A stretch of 64,000 nt of DNA from DATFVA01 sp963745945 (GTDB lineage Bacteria > Bacteroidota > Ignavibacteria > Ignavibacteriales > Ignavibacteriaceae): the NCBI GenBank assembly GCA_963745945.1, contig CAVUZG010000007.1, positions 496,001 through 560,000 on the forward strand, written 5' to 3'. Below are positions 16,182 through 24,473 of the stretch, one piece after another. Every line of letters starts with the position of its first letter. The stretch's first letter is position 1. The notes below the pieces were generated by a model. The model did not search any database. It worked only from the letters and a program-made list of their open reading frames with translations, and was not told the DNA's origin. The position numbers were made by a program, and so were the translations under genes.

Positions 16182-16214
16182 AAACCCCTATCAAGAAATT
16201 GTTGGGGGTTTTAT
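16182..16214 (+). terminator. Terminator after the T9SS fragment
   Basis: AACCCC and GGGGTT around an AT-rich loop, followed by T-rich sequence; a near copy of the terminator at 13229. It would now serve the cupin transcript. Confidence 0.75.
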
Positions 16215-16268
16215 TATATCTCTTGTAATTAACTTCATCACAAATTATTATTCAGAGATATTTATTCC

Positions 16269-17045
16269 TTAAACCTTACCCTGCCGGTTTTTATTTTCTT
16301 CATTTGCATTCGGCATAATAGGAATTCTTGGCTGCTTGGCGAATGAAAATGATAACTGCTCATACCACGATTCGTCTGAGCCAATCATACCAAGTATTTT
16401 GTTCCAGAGAACTACGGGAGGACCGAATTCATGCCAGTCGACTTCCAATACTCTTATTCCTCTTCTCCTCATTTCATTTACTAACTTGGTGTAGTTTCTG
16501 TCGAGGTGCTGAAGATAATCTAAAGGTACGCCCTCTTCCTCTGATCTTGACCTTGTGTTCATACGGCGGTGACATTCCTCGGGAGTAACATTTAAATAAA
16601 CAAAGATGTCGGGCGGCATTATATCCCGGCTCATATTTCTGAAAACATCAAAGTAGAGATCGAATTCCTCCTTCGTCATAAATCCTCTTTCCATTGCAGT
16701 TGTTGCAAAAACTGTGTCTCCGTATATCGGACGATCCTGTATAACAGTAATTCCGTTTTCGCCCCACGCTAATTCAACGGCAAGCCTGTGCTGTTCATAT
16801 CTCTGGCACAGCATGAACATCTGCATCTCAAAACCGCCTCCGGTATTTTTGCCGGTGATTAAATCATTATAGTAGTGTGAAAGGAAGTGTTTGAATCTAT
16901 CAGTGTGTGTGGGCTCTTCGAGCACTCTTGTCTGCCTGCCCCTCGAGCTTGATGCAGAAGCAAGTGCATGACACGCATTTGTTTTACCTGCACCGATATT
17001 TGCATCTACTGTTATAAACAGTCCTTCTTTTTTTCCAAAGCTCAT
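16269..17045 (-). CDS. Deoxynucleoside kinase family protein
   Basis: 258 residues. The P-loop is DANIGAGKT (residues 14-22), where most relatives have Gly in place of Ala15; ITVIQDRPIYGD contains the D-R motif of deoxynucleoside kinases, and CHRRMNTRSRSEEEG is the lid region with basic residues. It should phosphorylate a deoxynucleoside (purine or pyrimidine not decided) at the 5' position for salvage. The C-terminal 40 residues after WYEQLSFSF look unstructured. It stands alone, facing the cupin region. Confidence 0.85.
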   Translation of the reverse strand: MSFGKKEGLFITVDANIGAGKTNACHALASASSSRGRQTRVLEEPTHTDRFKHFLSHYYNDLITGKNTGGGFEMQMFMLCQRYEQHRLAVELAWGENGITVIQDRPIYGDTVFATTAMERGFMTKEEFDLYFDVFRNMSRDIMPPDIFVYLNVTPEECHRRMNTRSRSEEEGVPLDYLQHLDRNYTKLVNEMRRRGIRVLEVDWHEFGPPVVLWNKILGMIGSDESWYEQLSFSFAKQPRIPIMPNANEENKNRQGKV

Positions 17046-17404
17046 TTTATAATCCTGTTTCTCCGGTGTTTATAATTTTATTTTTTATAATCCCGTATTT
17101 AGAAATGTTATTAGTGATAATCTAATTAGAAATATATAATTAAATTTATCAATTCCATGATCAATAATAAATGAAAAGAATTTCTTTACGGGAGAAGAAA
17201 ATCAGCCGGCAATCGCCTGATTACAGAACTCTTCCTTTGACTTTAATTAAAATTATTTGCTATTTGATTCAGTAATTTCTCTCTACTCCGAGAGGGTGAG
17301 AATTTCAGAGTCAGATTACTGTTACCTTTTGAAAAGCCACCCCAGGAACTCTCCCGAAGCAGACTAATATAATGTAAGTTTAATTTCATAATAGAGGGAG
17401 TATT
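17046..17404. other. Intergenic region between divergent genes
   Basis: 359 bases between the kinase and the TonB receptor, expected to hold both promoters. I see no gene remnant, strong hairpin or TAnnTTTG match. AGAGGGAG just before the ATG at 17405 is the ribosome-binding site. Confidence 0.4.
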
Positions 17405-18439
17405 ATGAATGGGACTAATATTCAGTCTAAAATTATCGTTCGGATGTTTCTTTTCTTTGTATTCACTTCTTTTTCAAATTCACAGGATATTACAGGTAGC
17501 TTAACCGGACAAGTTAGCGATTCGCTTGGCGCTGCAGTTACAGGAGTAAATATTTCTGTACAGAGCGATAATCTGCAGGGAGTTAGGGGTACGCCAACAG
17601 ATAAAAATGGATTCTTCAGAATCTTTAATCTGCCCCCGGGAAATTATAAAATCAGAGTTAGCAGTGTAGGTTTCCGTGAAGTCTTAATCGAGGATGCACA
17701 AATCAGGTTAGGAAAAACCACTAATCTTGGCAAAATAAAATTAAAACAAAAGGTTTATAATTTACCTGAAATAATTATCTCTGGTGAAAAACAACTTATC
17801 GATCCATCATCAACCGCTTATGGCGGGAATCTTCGTTCAAATGATTTTGAGAATATACCTTTAGACAGAAACTACAAGAATATTATAACACTATTACCGC
17901 AAGCAAATACAAGTTATTACGGTGATGAAACAAATGTTGGGGGCGCTACCGGTTTTGAGAATAAATATTTTGTTGATGGCGTAGAGGTGACTGATCCTCT
18001 TATTGGGGCAAGTGGAACGAATCTTCCCTATAATTTTATCCAGGAGATTGAATTGAAAGAAGGCGGCTATAATACAGCTTCGCTAAGCTCGCTTGGTGGT
18101 CTTATTAATGTTGTTACATATTCAGGTTCAAATGAAATTCACGGATCTGTGTTTGGATTTTATACAAGCAACAAACTCACTGAAAACCAGAAGTTAGGCT
18201 CACTGGATATAACACAAGGAAATTATTCGAATTATGATGTGGGATTTGGCCTGGGCGGTCCTATTATTTTAGATAAGTTATGGTTTTATGCTGCATACAA
18301 TCCCGCATTTAAACGAAGGGATGTTGATATTCCCGGTTACGCTACTTCTGTAGATAAAACACTTATAAATTCTTTTGCAGCTAAGCTAAATTGGAGAGCA
18401 ACTGAAAAATTTAAATTTTGTTTTTACAACTACCGGTGA
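17405..18439 (+). CDS. TonB receptor piece: regulatory-like and plug domains
   Basis: The first open piece (344 codons): signal peptide, carboxypeptidase-regulatory-like beta domain (about 30-110), TonB plug (about 130-240) and the first barrel strands (SNEIHGSVFGFYTSN; GFGLGGPIILDKLWFYAAYN). It ends a few codons after the first one-base insertion. Confidence 0.75.
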   Translation: MNGTNIQSKIIVRMFLFFVFTSFSNSQDITGSLTGQVSDSLGAAVTGVNISVQSDNLQGVRGTPTDKNGFFRIFNLPPGNYKIRVSSVGFREVLIEDAQIRLGKTTNLGKIKLKQKVYNLPEIIISGEKQLIDPSSTAYGGNLRSNDFENIPLDRNYKNIITLLPQANTSYYGDETNVGGATGFENKYFVDGVEVTDPLIGASGTNLPYNFIQEIELKEGGYNTASLSSLGGLINVVTYSGSNEIHGSVFGFYTSNKLTENQKLGSLDITQGNYSNYDVGFGLGGPIILDKLWFYAAYNPAFKRRDVDIPGYATSVDKTLINSFAAKLNWRATEKFKFCFYNYR

Positions 18440-18858
18440 TCCCACAAAGCGTGAAGCAGTTGGAAGAGACGTAGGCATTCCTCCATCAGCATTAGCTAAA
18501 CCCCGACATGTATTTCCAGAATATTTATGAAGGAGGAATTAATCTATCCTTAAAAGGAACGTATAATATTTCAAAGGATATTTTTCTTGAAGGATCTTTA
18601 TCTAGAGTCAATCAGACATGATACTGGTGAGCCGGCTACACAAAGAGGCAGAAACTGAAGTTTTGTTCAAAGATTATATAAATGGTATATGGTCAGGGGG
18701 ACCAGCAACAAGCTGGGATTCATTCAGACATAGCACAGTTGGAAAAATTGCAGGAACAATTTTACTTGATGAACACATATTGAATGCCGGAGTTGAATAT
18801 AAAACTAACAGCGTAAATAATATTTATAACGACCATGAAGTAGATAAATTTATATACA

Positions 18859-19602
18859 ATGATACCATTATTCTATACTATGAAAGAATTGGAAAAGGAT
18901 TTGGTAGAGGTTTATAACAGGATTCCTTCTGTTTTTATTCAGGATATCTGGAAACTCTTTCCAGCCCTGACTTTGAATTTGGGAATCAGATGGGATAATC
19001 AATCAATTGTTGGATCCGATGGTAAAATTGCTCAATGGATAACTACACCTATTCAGCCGCGAATTGGATTTGTTTTTCTGCCCGTCGCAGATGGTTCACA
19101 GAGAGTCTTCGGATCATTCGGGCGCTATTCCCAGGAGTTCGGTTTGTTTCAATCTGTAAATTATCACTCAGGGAATGGGTATGACAAAGGGATTATATAT
19201 GATCATGATCCACGTTTAGATAATACCGGCGGGATTATAGATTACGATAACCCGCACGTAATCAGTCCGGCAATAGATGGACTCATGGGACAATACTACG
19301 ATGAATTCAATCTTGGTTATGAAGTTTTAGTTGGATGGAATATGAGATTAGGTGTTCAGGGTTTGTACAGAACACTGCGGGAAGCAATTGATGACGCCTG
19401 GTTATCCTCAGAAAACAGGTATCAATTTGGAAATCCCGGAAGAGGGATACTATCAGAATGGCCGGAACCGAAGCGGAATTATACGGCACTGATTATATCA
19501 ATCGAACGTCGTTTGGATGAACATTTTAATTTTCTTGTTTCTTATGTTTTATCACGGGATTACGGAAATTATGAGGGACTTTTTGATGCTTTGGGCCATT
19601 GA
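18859..19602 (+). CDS. TonB receptor piece: middle barrel
   Basis: The barrel region from about YNRIPSVFIQDIWKLFPALT to HFNFLVSYVLSRDYGNYEG. The first 15 codons are out of frame with the protein and not real. It ends at a TGA; the same frame stays open beyond it (QFPNSNGSFNDLS), so only a base substitution separates it from the last piece. Confidence 0.6.
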   Translation: MIPLFYTMKELEKDLVEVYNRIPSVFIQDIWKLFPALTLNLGIRWDNQSIVGSDGKIAQWITTPIQPRIGFVFLPVADGSQRVFGSFGRYSQEFGLFQSVNYHSGNGYDKGIIYDHDPRLDNTGGIIDYDNPHVISPAIDGLMGQYYDEFNLGYEVLVGWNMRLGVQGLYRTLREAIDDAWLSSENRYQFGNPGRGILSEWPEPKRNYTALIISIERRLDEHFNFLVSYVLSRDYGNYEGLFDALGH

Positions 19603-19668
19603 CAATTTCCAAACAGTAATGGTTCATTTAATGATCTTAGCACTTCACGGCTTAATGCCTCTGGACTT

Positions 19669-20085
19669 TTGCCAAATGACCGCACAAACGTTTTAAAGTT
19701 TTCAGGTTCATACAGTTTTTCATTCGGCTTAATAACTGGAATATCATTTATAGCTCAAAGTGGTAATCCGCTTAGCGAGTTAGCCTATACTAATCATGGT
19801 GTTAAATTTCTTTCACCGCGAGGTTCCATTGGAAGAACCCCGGCTATCTGGGATCTAAATGCACGGATAATGTACTATTTACCTATATTTTCAAACAGGC
19901 AGACCAAAGTTATACTTGATGCATTCCATATTGCCAGCCTGCGTAAAACTGTGGACATAGATCAACAAAAGTATTTTCTTATTGATGTAAACGGAAATCC
20001 GACCATAACAAATCCAACTTATGGGCAGGCATATAGGTATCAGCCGTCCTTGTCATTGCGCTTAGGAATAGAGGTGAACTTTTAA
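19669..20085 (+). CDS. TonB receptor piece: C-terminal barrel
   Basis: In frame with the preceding piece across the TGA. It contains the last strands (NVLKFSGSYSFSFGLITGIS; RQTKVILDAFHIA) and ends LSLRLGIEVNF with the aromatic terminal residue usual for outer-membrane barrels. Confidence 0.6.
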   Translation: MPNDRTNVLKFSGSYSFSFGLITGISFIAQSGNPLSELAYTNHGVKFLSPRGSIGRTPAIWDLNARIMYYLPIFSNRQTKVILDAFHIASLRKTVDIDQQKYFLIDVNGNPTITNPTYGQAYRYQPSLSLRLGIEVNF

Positions 20086-20089
20086 CAGT

Positions 20090-22339
20090 ATGTACACTAT
20101 CTGTAAAATATTTAATCAAAAAAAAATAAGCGGAATAAAAACTTCTGTTATTTCATACCCATACTTAATTCAATTCATTTTGGTTTTTATTATCTCATCC
20201 TCTTCAGTCAACTCGCAACAAACAAAGCTTCCTTTTGAAAATATAACTATTGAGGAAGGGCTCCCGACTCTGGTCACTTCTATTCTTCAGGATAGAACGG
20301 GATATTTATGGTTCGCAACCTGGAGCGGGCTTTATAAGTATGATGGTTATACTTTGGTATCTTATAAACATGATACAAATGATACTACGAGCCTAACAGA
20401 TAATACATTAACCACGCTTTATGAAGATAAAGAGGGAACTTTGTGGATAGGTACTTATCTTGGACTTGAAAGGTTTGATAGAGAAAAAAAATCTTTTATT
20501 CATTACATGCCTCATTCGCCTACGGAAACTGAAGCGGGAAATTATATCTTTTCAATCTTTGAGGATAGATATGGTATCCTTTGGATTGGAACAGGAGATG
20601 GATTAAATAAATTTGATAGAAACACAGGTAAATTTATTTGCCTAAGAAGTGATATAACTGATCCTTCCACCATAAGTAGAGATAATGTAAATGCGATACA
20701 TGAAGATAAAACCGGCTCACTTTGGTTCGGAACCGGTAACGGGCTTGATAAATTTGATAGAAAAACAGGTAACTTCATTCACTATTGGTTAAATCCGTAT
20801 ACTAATAATGAATGGTCTGAATACTGGATAAATACAATCTTTGAAGATAAAGAAGGAATTTTATGGCTGGGTACCCGTAAGGGTATTATAGCTTTCAATC
20901 AGAATGATAGTTCTTTCACTTCATATTTAAACGAAAAGGTTACTTCGATCTCATCCATTTCTGAAGATTTATCCGGAAATATCTGGTTTGGTACGTGGGA
21001 ATCCGGACTTTTTTCTTTTGATAAAAATTCAAAAAAAATAACTAATTATTTATCTGACGATAACGATAAAAATAATGATATAACAATAACGTCTGTCTGT
21101 TGTGAACGGTCTGGAACACTTTGGATTGGAACCAAAACAGGAATTAAAAAACTTAATAGGATAAAGCTGCCATTTAAAACATATCCTATGGATAAAATAG
21201 CTTCTGCAATTGTGAATTGGGGCAAAGGAATATTATGGGTGTTTGAATATAATAAATATAGTTGGCTTAAATTTGACATAAATAAAGAGCAATTTGTGCC
21301 ATATTCATTTGGAGATGGGCATCGTTTAATTTATTTCTATCCAGGTGAATTAATTATCAGCAACGAGAAGGGCGGGCTCTACAAAGAGGATACTCTGGGC
21401 AATATTTCACCTTTTATTGATGACTCACTTAAAGATTATATCAAATCAATTACTTTTGGTTGTAAAACCCAAAAGGGATATTATCATGGAACACTTACAG
21501 GTGGTTTCTATTTTCAGGATCCTAAAACCAATCATATTACAAAAATTAGAGATTTAAAACTTGAAATAAATTTAATTTATGAAGATTCCTTCGGCCTTCT
21601 TTGGATAACTACATTTATGGGAACGTTATTTTCATATGATCCTGAAAGTGATAAATTAGTTGAATATAATCGTGATTCTAAAAATATTTCAGGTATTAGC
21701 GCAAAACTTATTAATCAAATTTATGAGGACAAAAAAGGTAGATTATGGTTTGCCACAAATTTCGGGTTGAATCTATTGGACCGTTCAAGAAGCGACCTAT
21801 CTGAGGGGCAGGCAAACTTTATTCATTTTACCAAAAAAGATGGTTTACCAGGTGACGATATACGTGGAATACTAGAAGATGATCATGGTCACTTGTGGCT
21901 TAATACTACAAAAGGCATCTCAAAATTTGATCCTGATAAAATACAGTTCAAGAACTACGACGTTTCTTACGGTTTGAAACTTACTGCAAATCTCTTCTAC
22001 GGACATGGTGCTAAAACAGAAAATGGCGAGATGTATTTTCCGAGTGTAACTGGTATTACCCGCTTTCATCCTGATAGCATAAAAGATAATGCTTTCGTTC
22101 CACCTATAGTTATTACCTCTTTTAGGAAGATGGATAAAATTTGTTCTTTCACTTCCGGGATCAGTTTACCTTACAACGAAAATTATCTTTCATTCGAATT
22201 TGCTGCACTTAGTTATATAAGTCAGGAGAGGAATCAGCATGCTTATATGATGGAAGGATTTGATAAAGATTGGATCTATTTCAGGAAGTCGTCGATATGC
22301 ATCATATCCAAATATGGAATCAGGTGCATATATTTTTAA
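20090..22339 (+). CDS. HTCS piece: periplasmic propeller and Y_Y_Y start
   Basis: The intact 730-codon sensor portion: an N-terminal hydrophobic segment (YLIQFILVFIISSSSVNSQ), two sets of propeller blades with the EDKxGxLWxGTxxGLxxFD pattern, and the beginning of the Y_Y_Y domain (NYLSFEFAALSYISQERNQH). The last 20 codons after MEGFDKDWIYF are out of frame because of an extra T near 22276. Confidence 0.85.
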   Translation: MYTICKIFNQKKISGIKTSVISYPYLIQFILVFIISSSSVNSQQTKLPFENITIEEGLPTLVTSILQDRTGYLWFATWSGLYKYDGYTLVSYKHDTNDTTSLTDNTLTTLYEDKEGTLWIGTYLGLERFDREKKSFIHYMPHSPTETEAGNYIFSIFEDRYGILWIGTGDGLNKFDRNTGKFICLRSDITDPSTISRDNVNAIHEDKTGSLWFGTGNGLDKFDRKTGNFIHYWLNPYTNNEWSEYWINTIFEDKEGILWLGTRKGIIAFNQNDSSFTSYLNEKVTSISSISEDLSGNIWFGTWESGLFSFDKNSKKITNYLSDDNDKNNDITITSVCCERSGTLWIGTKTGIKKLNRIKLPFKTYPMDKIASAIVNWGKGILWVFEYNKYSWLKFDINKEQFVPYSFGDGHRLIYFYPGELIISNEKGGLYKEDTLGNISPFIDDSLKDYIKSITFGCKTQKGYYHGTLTGGFYFQDPKTNHITKIRDLKLEINLIYEDSFGLLWITTFMGTLFSYDPESDKLVEYNRDSKNISGISAKLINQIYEDKKGRLWFATNFGLNLLDRSRSDLSEGQANFIHFTKKDGLPGDDIRGILEDDHGHLWLNTTKGISKFDPDKIQFKNYDVSYGLKLTANLFYGHGAKTENGEMYFPSVTGITRFHPDSIKDNAFVPPIVITSFRKMDKICSFTSGISLPYNENYLSFEFAALSYISQERNQHAYMMEGFDKDWIYFRKSSICIISKYGIRCIYF

Positions 22340-22649
22340 AGTTAAAGGATCAAACAACGACGGAGTATGGAATGAAGCAGGAACATCAATAAAGGTAATT
22401 ATACTCCCACCCTGGTGGAAAACCTGGTGGGCTTATGTTCTCTATACTTTAGTTGTTCTGTCTATATTCATTACATCGACCAGGTTTTACCTTAACCGGC
22501 AGCGGTTAAGACAAAAATTGGTATTAGAATCAGAGCACGCTGAAAAACTTGAAGAAGTTGCGAAGATGAAATCTGATTTCTTTGCCAACATTTCCCACGA
22601 GTTCAGAACACCACTGACTTTAATTCTTGGGACCCGCGGAAAAGATTAA
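22260..22649 (+). CDS. HTCS piece: Y_Y_Y end, membrane helix, HisKA
   Basis: Continues the sensor after the shift: SGSRRYASYPNMESGAYIF completes the Y_Y_Y domain, WWAYVLYTLVVLSIFITS is the membrane helix, and KMKSDFFANISHEFRTPL carries the phosphoacceptor His. An extra base in GGGACCC ends the frame right after the H-box. Confidence 0.8.
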   Translation: MIKIGSISGSRRYASYPNMESGAYIFKVKGSNNDGVWNEAGTSIKVIILPPWWKTWWAYVLYTLVVLSIFITSTRFYLNRQRLRQKLVLESEHAEKLEEVAKMKSDFFANISHEFRTPLTLILGTRGKD

Positions 22650-22772
22650 AAAAAATCGAATCTAAAAATCCCGTAAAAGATGCAGATATAATTACAAGGA
22701 ATTCGAATAGACTACTTCAACTTGTAAATCAGCTATTGGATCTCTCCAAATTGGATTCAGGTAAACTTAAAC

Positions 22773-23217
22773 TTGAAGCTTCACCTGGCAAACATAATCT
22801 CATTCATAAAAGGAATGGCATTGTCATTCGAATCTCTTTCTGAATCGAGAGATGTAATGCTCAAGATCAAATCAGACAAAGAATTTATTGAAGTATATCT
22901 TGATAAAGAAAAGATGTTTAAGACTTTTTCAAATTTATTATCTAATGCATTCAAGTTCACACCGGAAAGAGGAAACGTAGTTATTACCATAGTTGAAACA
23001 GCAGAATAACACCGTTGAAATTAAGAATAAAAAATACGTGGGGTTGGAATACCGAAAAAAGAACTGTCAAAATTATTTGATCGGTTTTACCAGGTCGATT
23101 CATTCACAGACAAAAGAATTTGAAGGAACAGGAATAGGCCTGGCATTAGTTAAAGAGCTGATTGAATTACACCACGGTACTATTTCGGTTGATAGTGAAG
23201 TTGGAAATTCTGGATAA
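22773..23217 (+). CDS. HTCS pieces: HATPase domain
   Basis: Two overlapping frames together encode the ATP-binding domain: N-box FSNLLSNAFKFTPERGNVV in the first, G-box EGTGIGLALVKELIELHHG in the second. At least four single extra bases between 23005 and 23121 hide the intervening GVGIP and FDRFYQVDSF stretch, which can be read by switching frames. Confidence 0.65.
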
Positions 23218-23509
23218 GACTGGGCTGGACAGAGTTTACGATCACTTTTACCATCTGGGAAGAGCACATCTTAAAGATGATGAGATAATTTCAGAAGATA
23301 AAGAAACTTATCAGAAAGAGACATCCTGTAGAAGAATCTGAATATTCTAAACCCCCGAAATTTGGTAGAATCAGAACCGATACATGATGAAACAAAAACG
23401 ATGATTCTTGTTGTCGAAGACAATTATGATATGAGAGAATATATAAAAGAATCACTGGCTGACAGTTATGTGGTGGAAGAAGCTGTTAACGGTGAACAGG
23501 GAGTAAGAA

Positions 23510-23815
23510 TTGCAGAAGACGATTATCCCTGATCTGATAATAAGCGATCTGATGATGCCTAAAATGGACGGAAACGAACTGACAAGGATTCTGAAGAACG
23601 ATGAAAGAACCAGTCATATTCCCATAATAATATTAACAGCAAAATCTGGTCAGGAAAATAAGATAGAAGGATTAGAGACAGGTGCAGATGACTATCTTAC
23701 AAAACCATTTGACCTGCAGGAACTGAGGGTAAGAGTTGAGAACCTGATTAATATCAGAAAGAAGCTGCAGGAAAAGTTCAGCAAAGGAGAATTTCTGTTA
23801 AAGACCTGCAGTTAA
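23510..23815 (+). CDS. HTCS piece: receiver domain
   Basis: Contains DLIISDLMMPKMDGNEL (phosphoacceptor Asp), IIILTAKSGQENK and DDYLTKPFDLQEL (conserved Lys). The first beta strand and acidic pair (ILVVEDNYDMREY) are just upstream in another frame, near 23404. Confidence 0.75.
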   Translation: MQKTIIPDLIISDLMMPKMDGNELTRILKNDERTSHIPIIILTAKSGQENKIEGLETGADDYLTKPFDLQELRVRVENLINIRKKLQEKFSKGEFLLKTCS

Positions 23816-23962
23816 AAAACTAAAGAGCATTGACGAGAAGTTCCTGGCAAGGGTATTAGAAGTAATAGAAAAACACCTGTCAGAAGAAGATTTCAGCATT
23901 GAGGAATGCAGCAATAAAGTAGGGATGAGCAGAACACATTTACACAAAAAGCTGAGAGGCCC

Positions 23963-24148
23963 TTGTTGGTAAAGTCACCCAGCCAGTATTTAAGGACAGT
24001 GAGATTACATCGTGCCAAGCAGATGATTGAGGAGGAAAAAGGAAACATATCCGAGATAGCTTACTCGGTTGGATTCTCAAGTCCTGCATATTTTTCAAAA
24101 TGTTTCAAAGACGAATTCGGTTATCCCCCGCGTAATATCCTAGGCTGA
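23963..24148 (+). CDS. HTCS piece: AraC-type DNA-binding end
   Basis: The C-terminal half of the AraC/HTH_18 domain: SPSQYLRTVRLHRAKQMI, then NISEIAYSVGFSSPAYFSK and FKDEFGYPPRN. The first helix-turn-helix (FSIEECSNKVGMSRTHLHKK region) lies upstream in shifted frames. Confidence 0.75.
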   Translation: MLVKSPSQYLRTVRLHRAKQMIEEEKGNISEIAYSVGFSSPAYFSKCFKDEFGYPPRNILG

Positions 24149-24374
24149 TATTAAGCCGCATACTTATACTTCCTGAAGACTAATACTCACCAATTTTACC
24201 TCACGAAAATCTTCCAAATCCGCAGCATAATACATAATTGTAAGTTGAGAAGACATATCCATAAGAAATAATGCCATATCAGAAAGTGTTGTTTACATAT
24301 TTGATAACTACTCCCCTTCTCATTTTATTTTGTTAGTGGTGTAAAATTTTTCAAACAATTTGAAGGAATACACC

Positions 24375-24473
24375 ATGAAAATCTTAATGAAACTTTTACT
24401 GGCAGTTTCATTTATAATTCTTCTCTCTGCACAAAACTTCTCACAGGCAGATCGGTTCATTAAGAATGAGTAA
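24375..24473 (+). other. Detached signal peptide of the beta-helix protein
   Basis: A short frame reads MKILMKLLLAVSFIILLS followed by AQNFSQADRF, a normal signal peptide, and stops at TAA overlapping the ATG of the next frame (TAATG). It almost certainly belongs to the following protein, which lacks any export signal of its own; a shift equivalent to two extra bases (or one missing) separates them. Confidence 0.6.

Larger units (their letters stand above)
17405..20085 (+). pseudogene. TonB-dependent receptor, frameshifted
   Basis: One receptor gene of about 890 codons. Signal peptide (FLFFVFTSFSNSQ), then a carboxypeptidase-regulatory-like domain (GSLTGQVSDSLGAAVTGV), a plug (GGATGFENKYFVDGVEVTDP; SLSSLGGLINVVTYSGSNE) and an outer-membrane barrel ending SLRLGIEVNF. 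The frame shifts at about 18418, 18504, 18619, 18657 and 18910; each is corrected by dropping one base. A TGA at 19600-19602 is an in-frame stop. It would import or sense a large substrate at the outer membrane. The hybrid sensor gene starts 5 bases after its stop, so the two form an operon. Either a dying gene or one damaged by sequencing errors. Confidence 0.85.
20090..24148 (+). pseudogene. Hybrid two-component sensor (HTCS), frameshifted
   Basis: A single-protein signalling system of about 1,350 codons. After a signal anchor come about ten Reg_prop propeller repeats (DRTGYLWFATWSGLYKYDG and variants), a Y_Y_Y domain, one transmembrane helix, HisKA (FFANISHEFRTPLTLILG, phospho-His), HATPase (LLSNAFKFTPERG; EGTGIGLALVKELIELHHG), a receiver with DLIISDLMMPKMDG and an AraC-type DNA-binding end (ISEIAYSVGFSSPAYFSKCF). 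Shifts occur near 22276, 22637, 22790, 23005, 23025, 23039, 23121 and beyond; almost all are single extra bases. It probably sensed the ligand of the adjoining TonB receptor and controlled nearby genes. Confidence 0.85.

Noticed and set aside
16215..16262. ATATCTCT...AGAGATAT inverted repeat considered as a transposon end or operator
   Set aside because: The 30-base loop is long and the left half is explained by the duplicated 3' sequence shared with 14597-14612.
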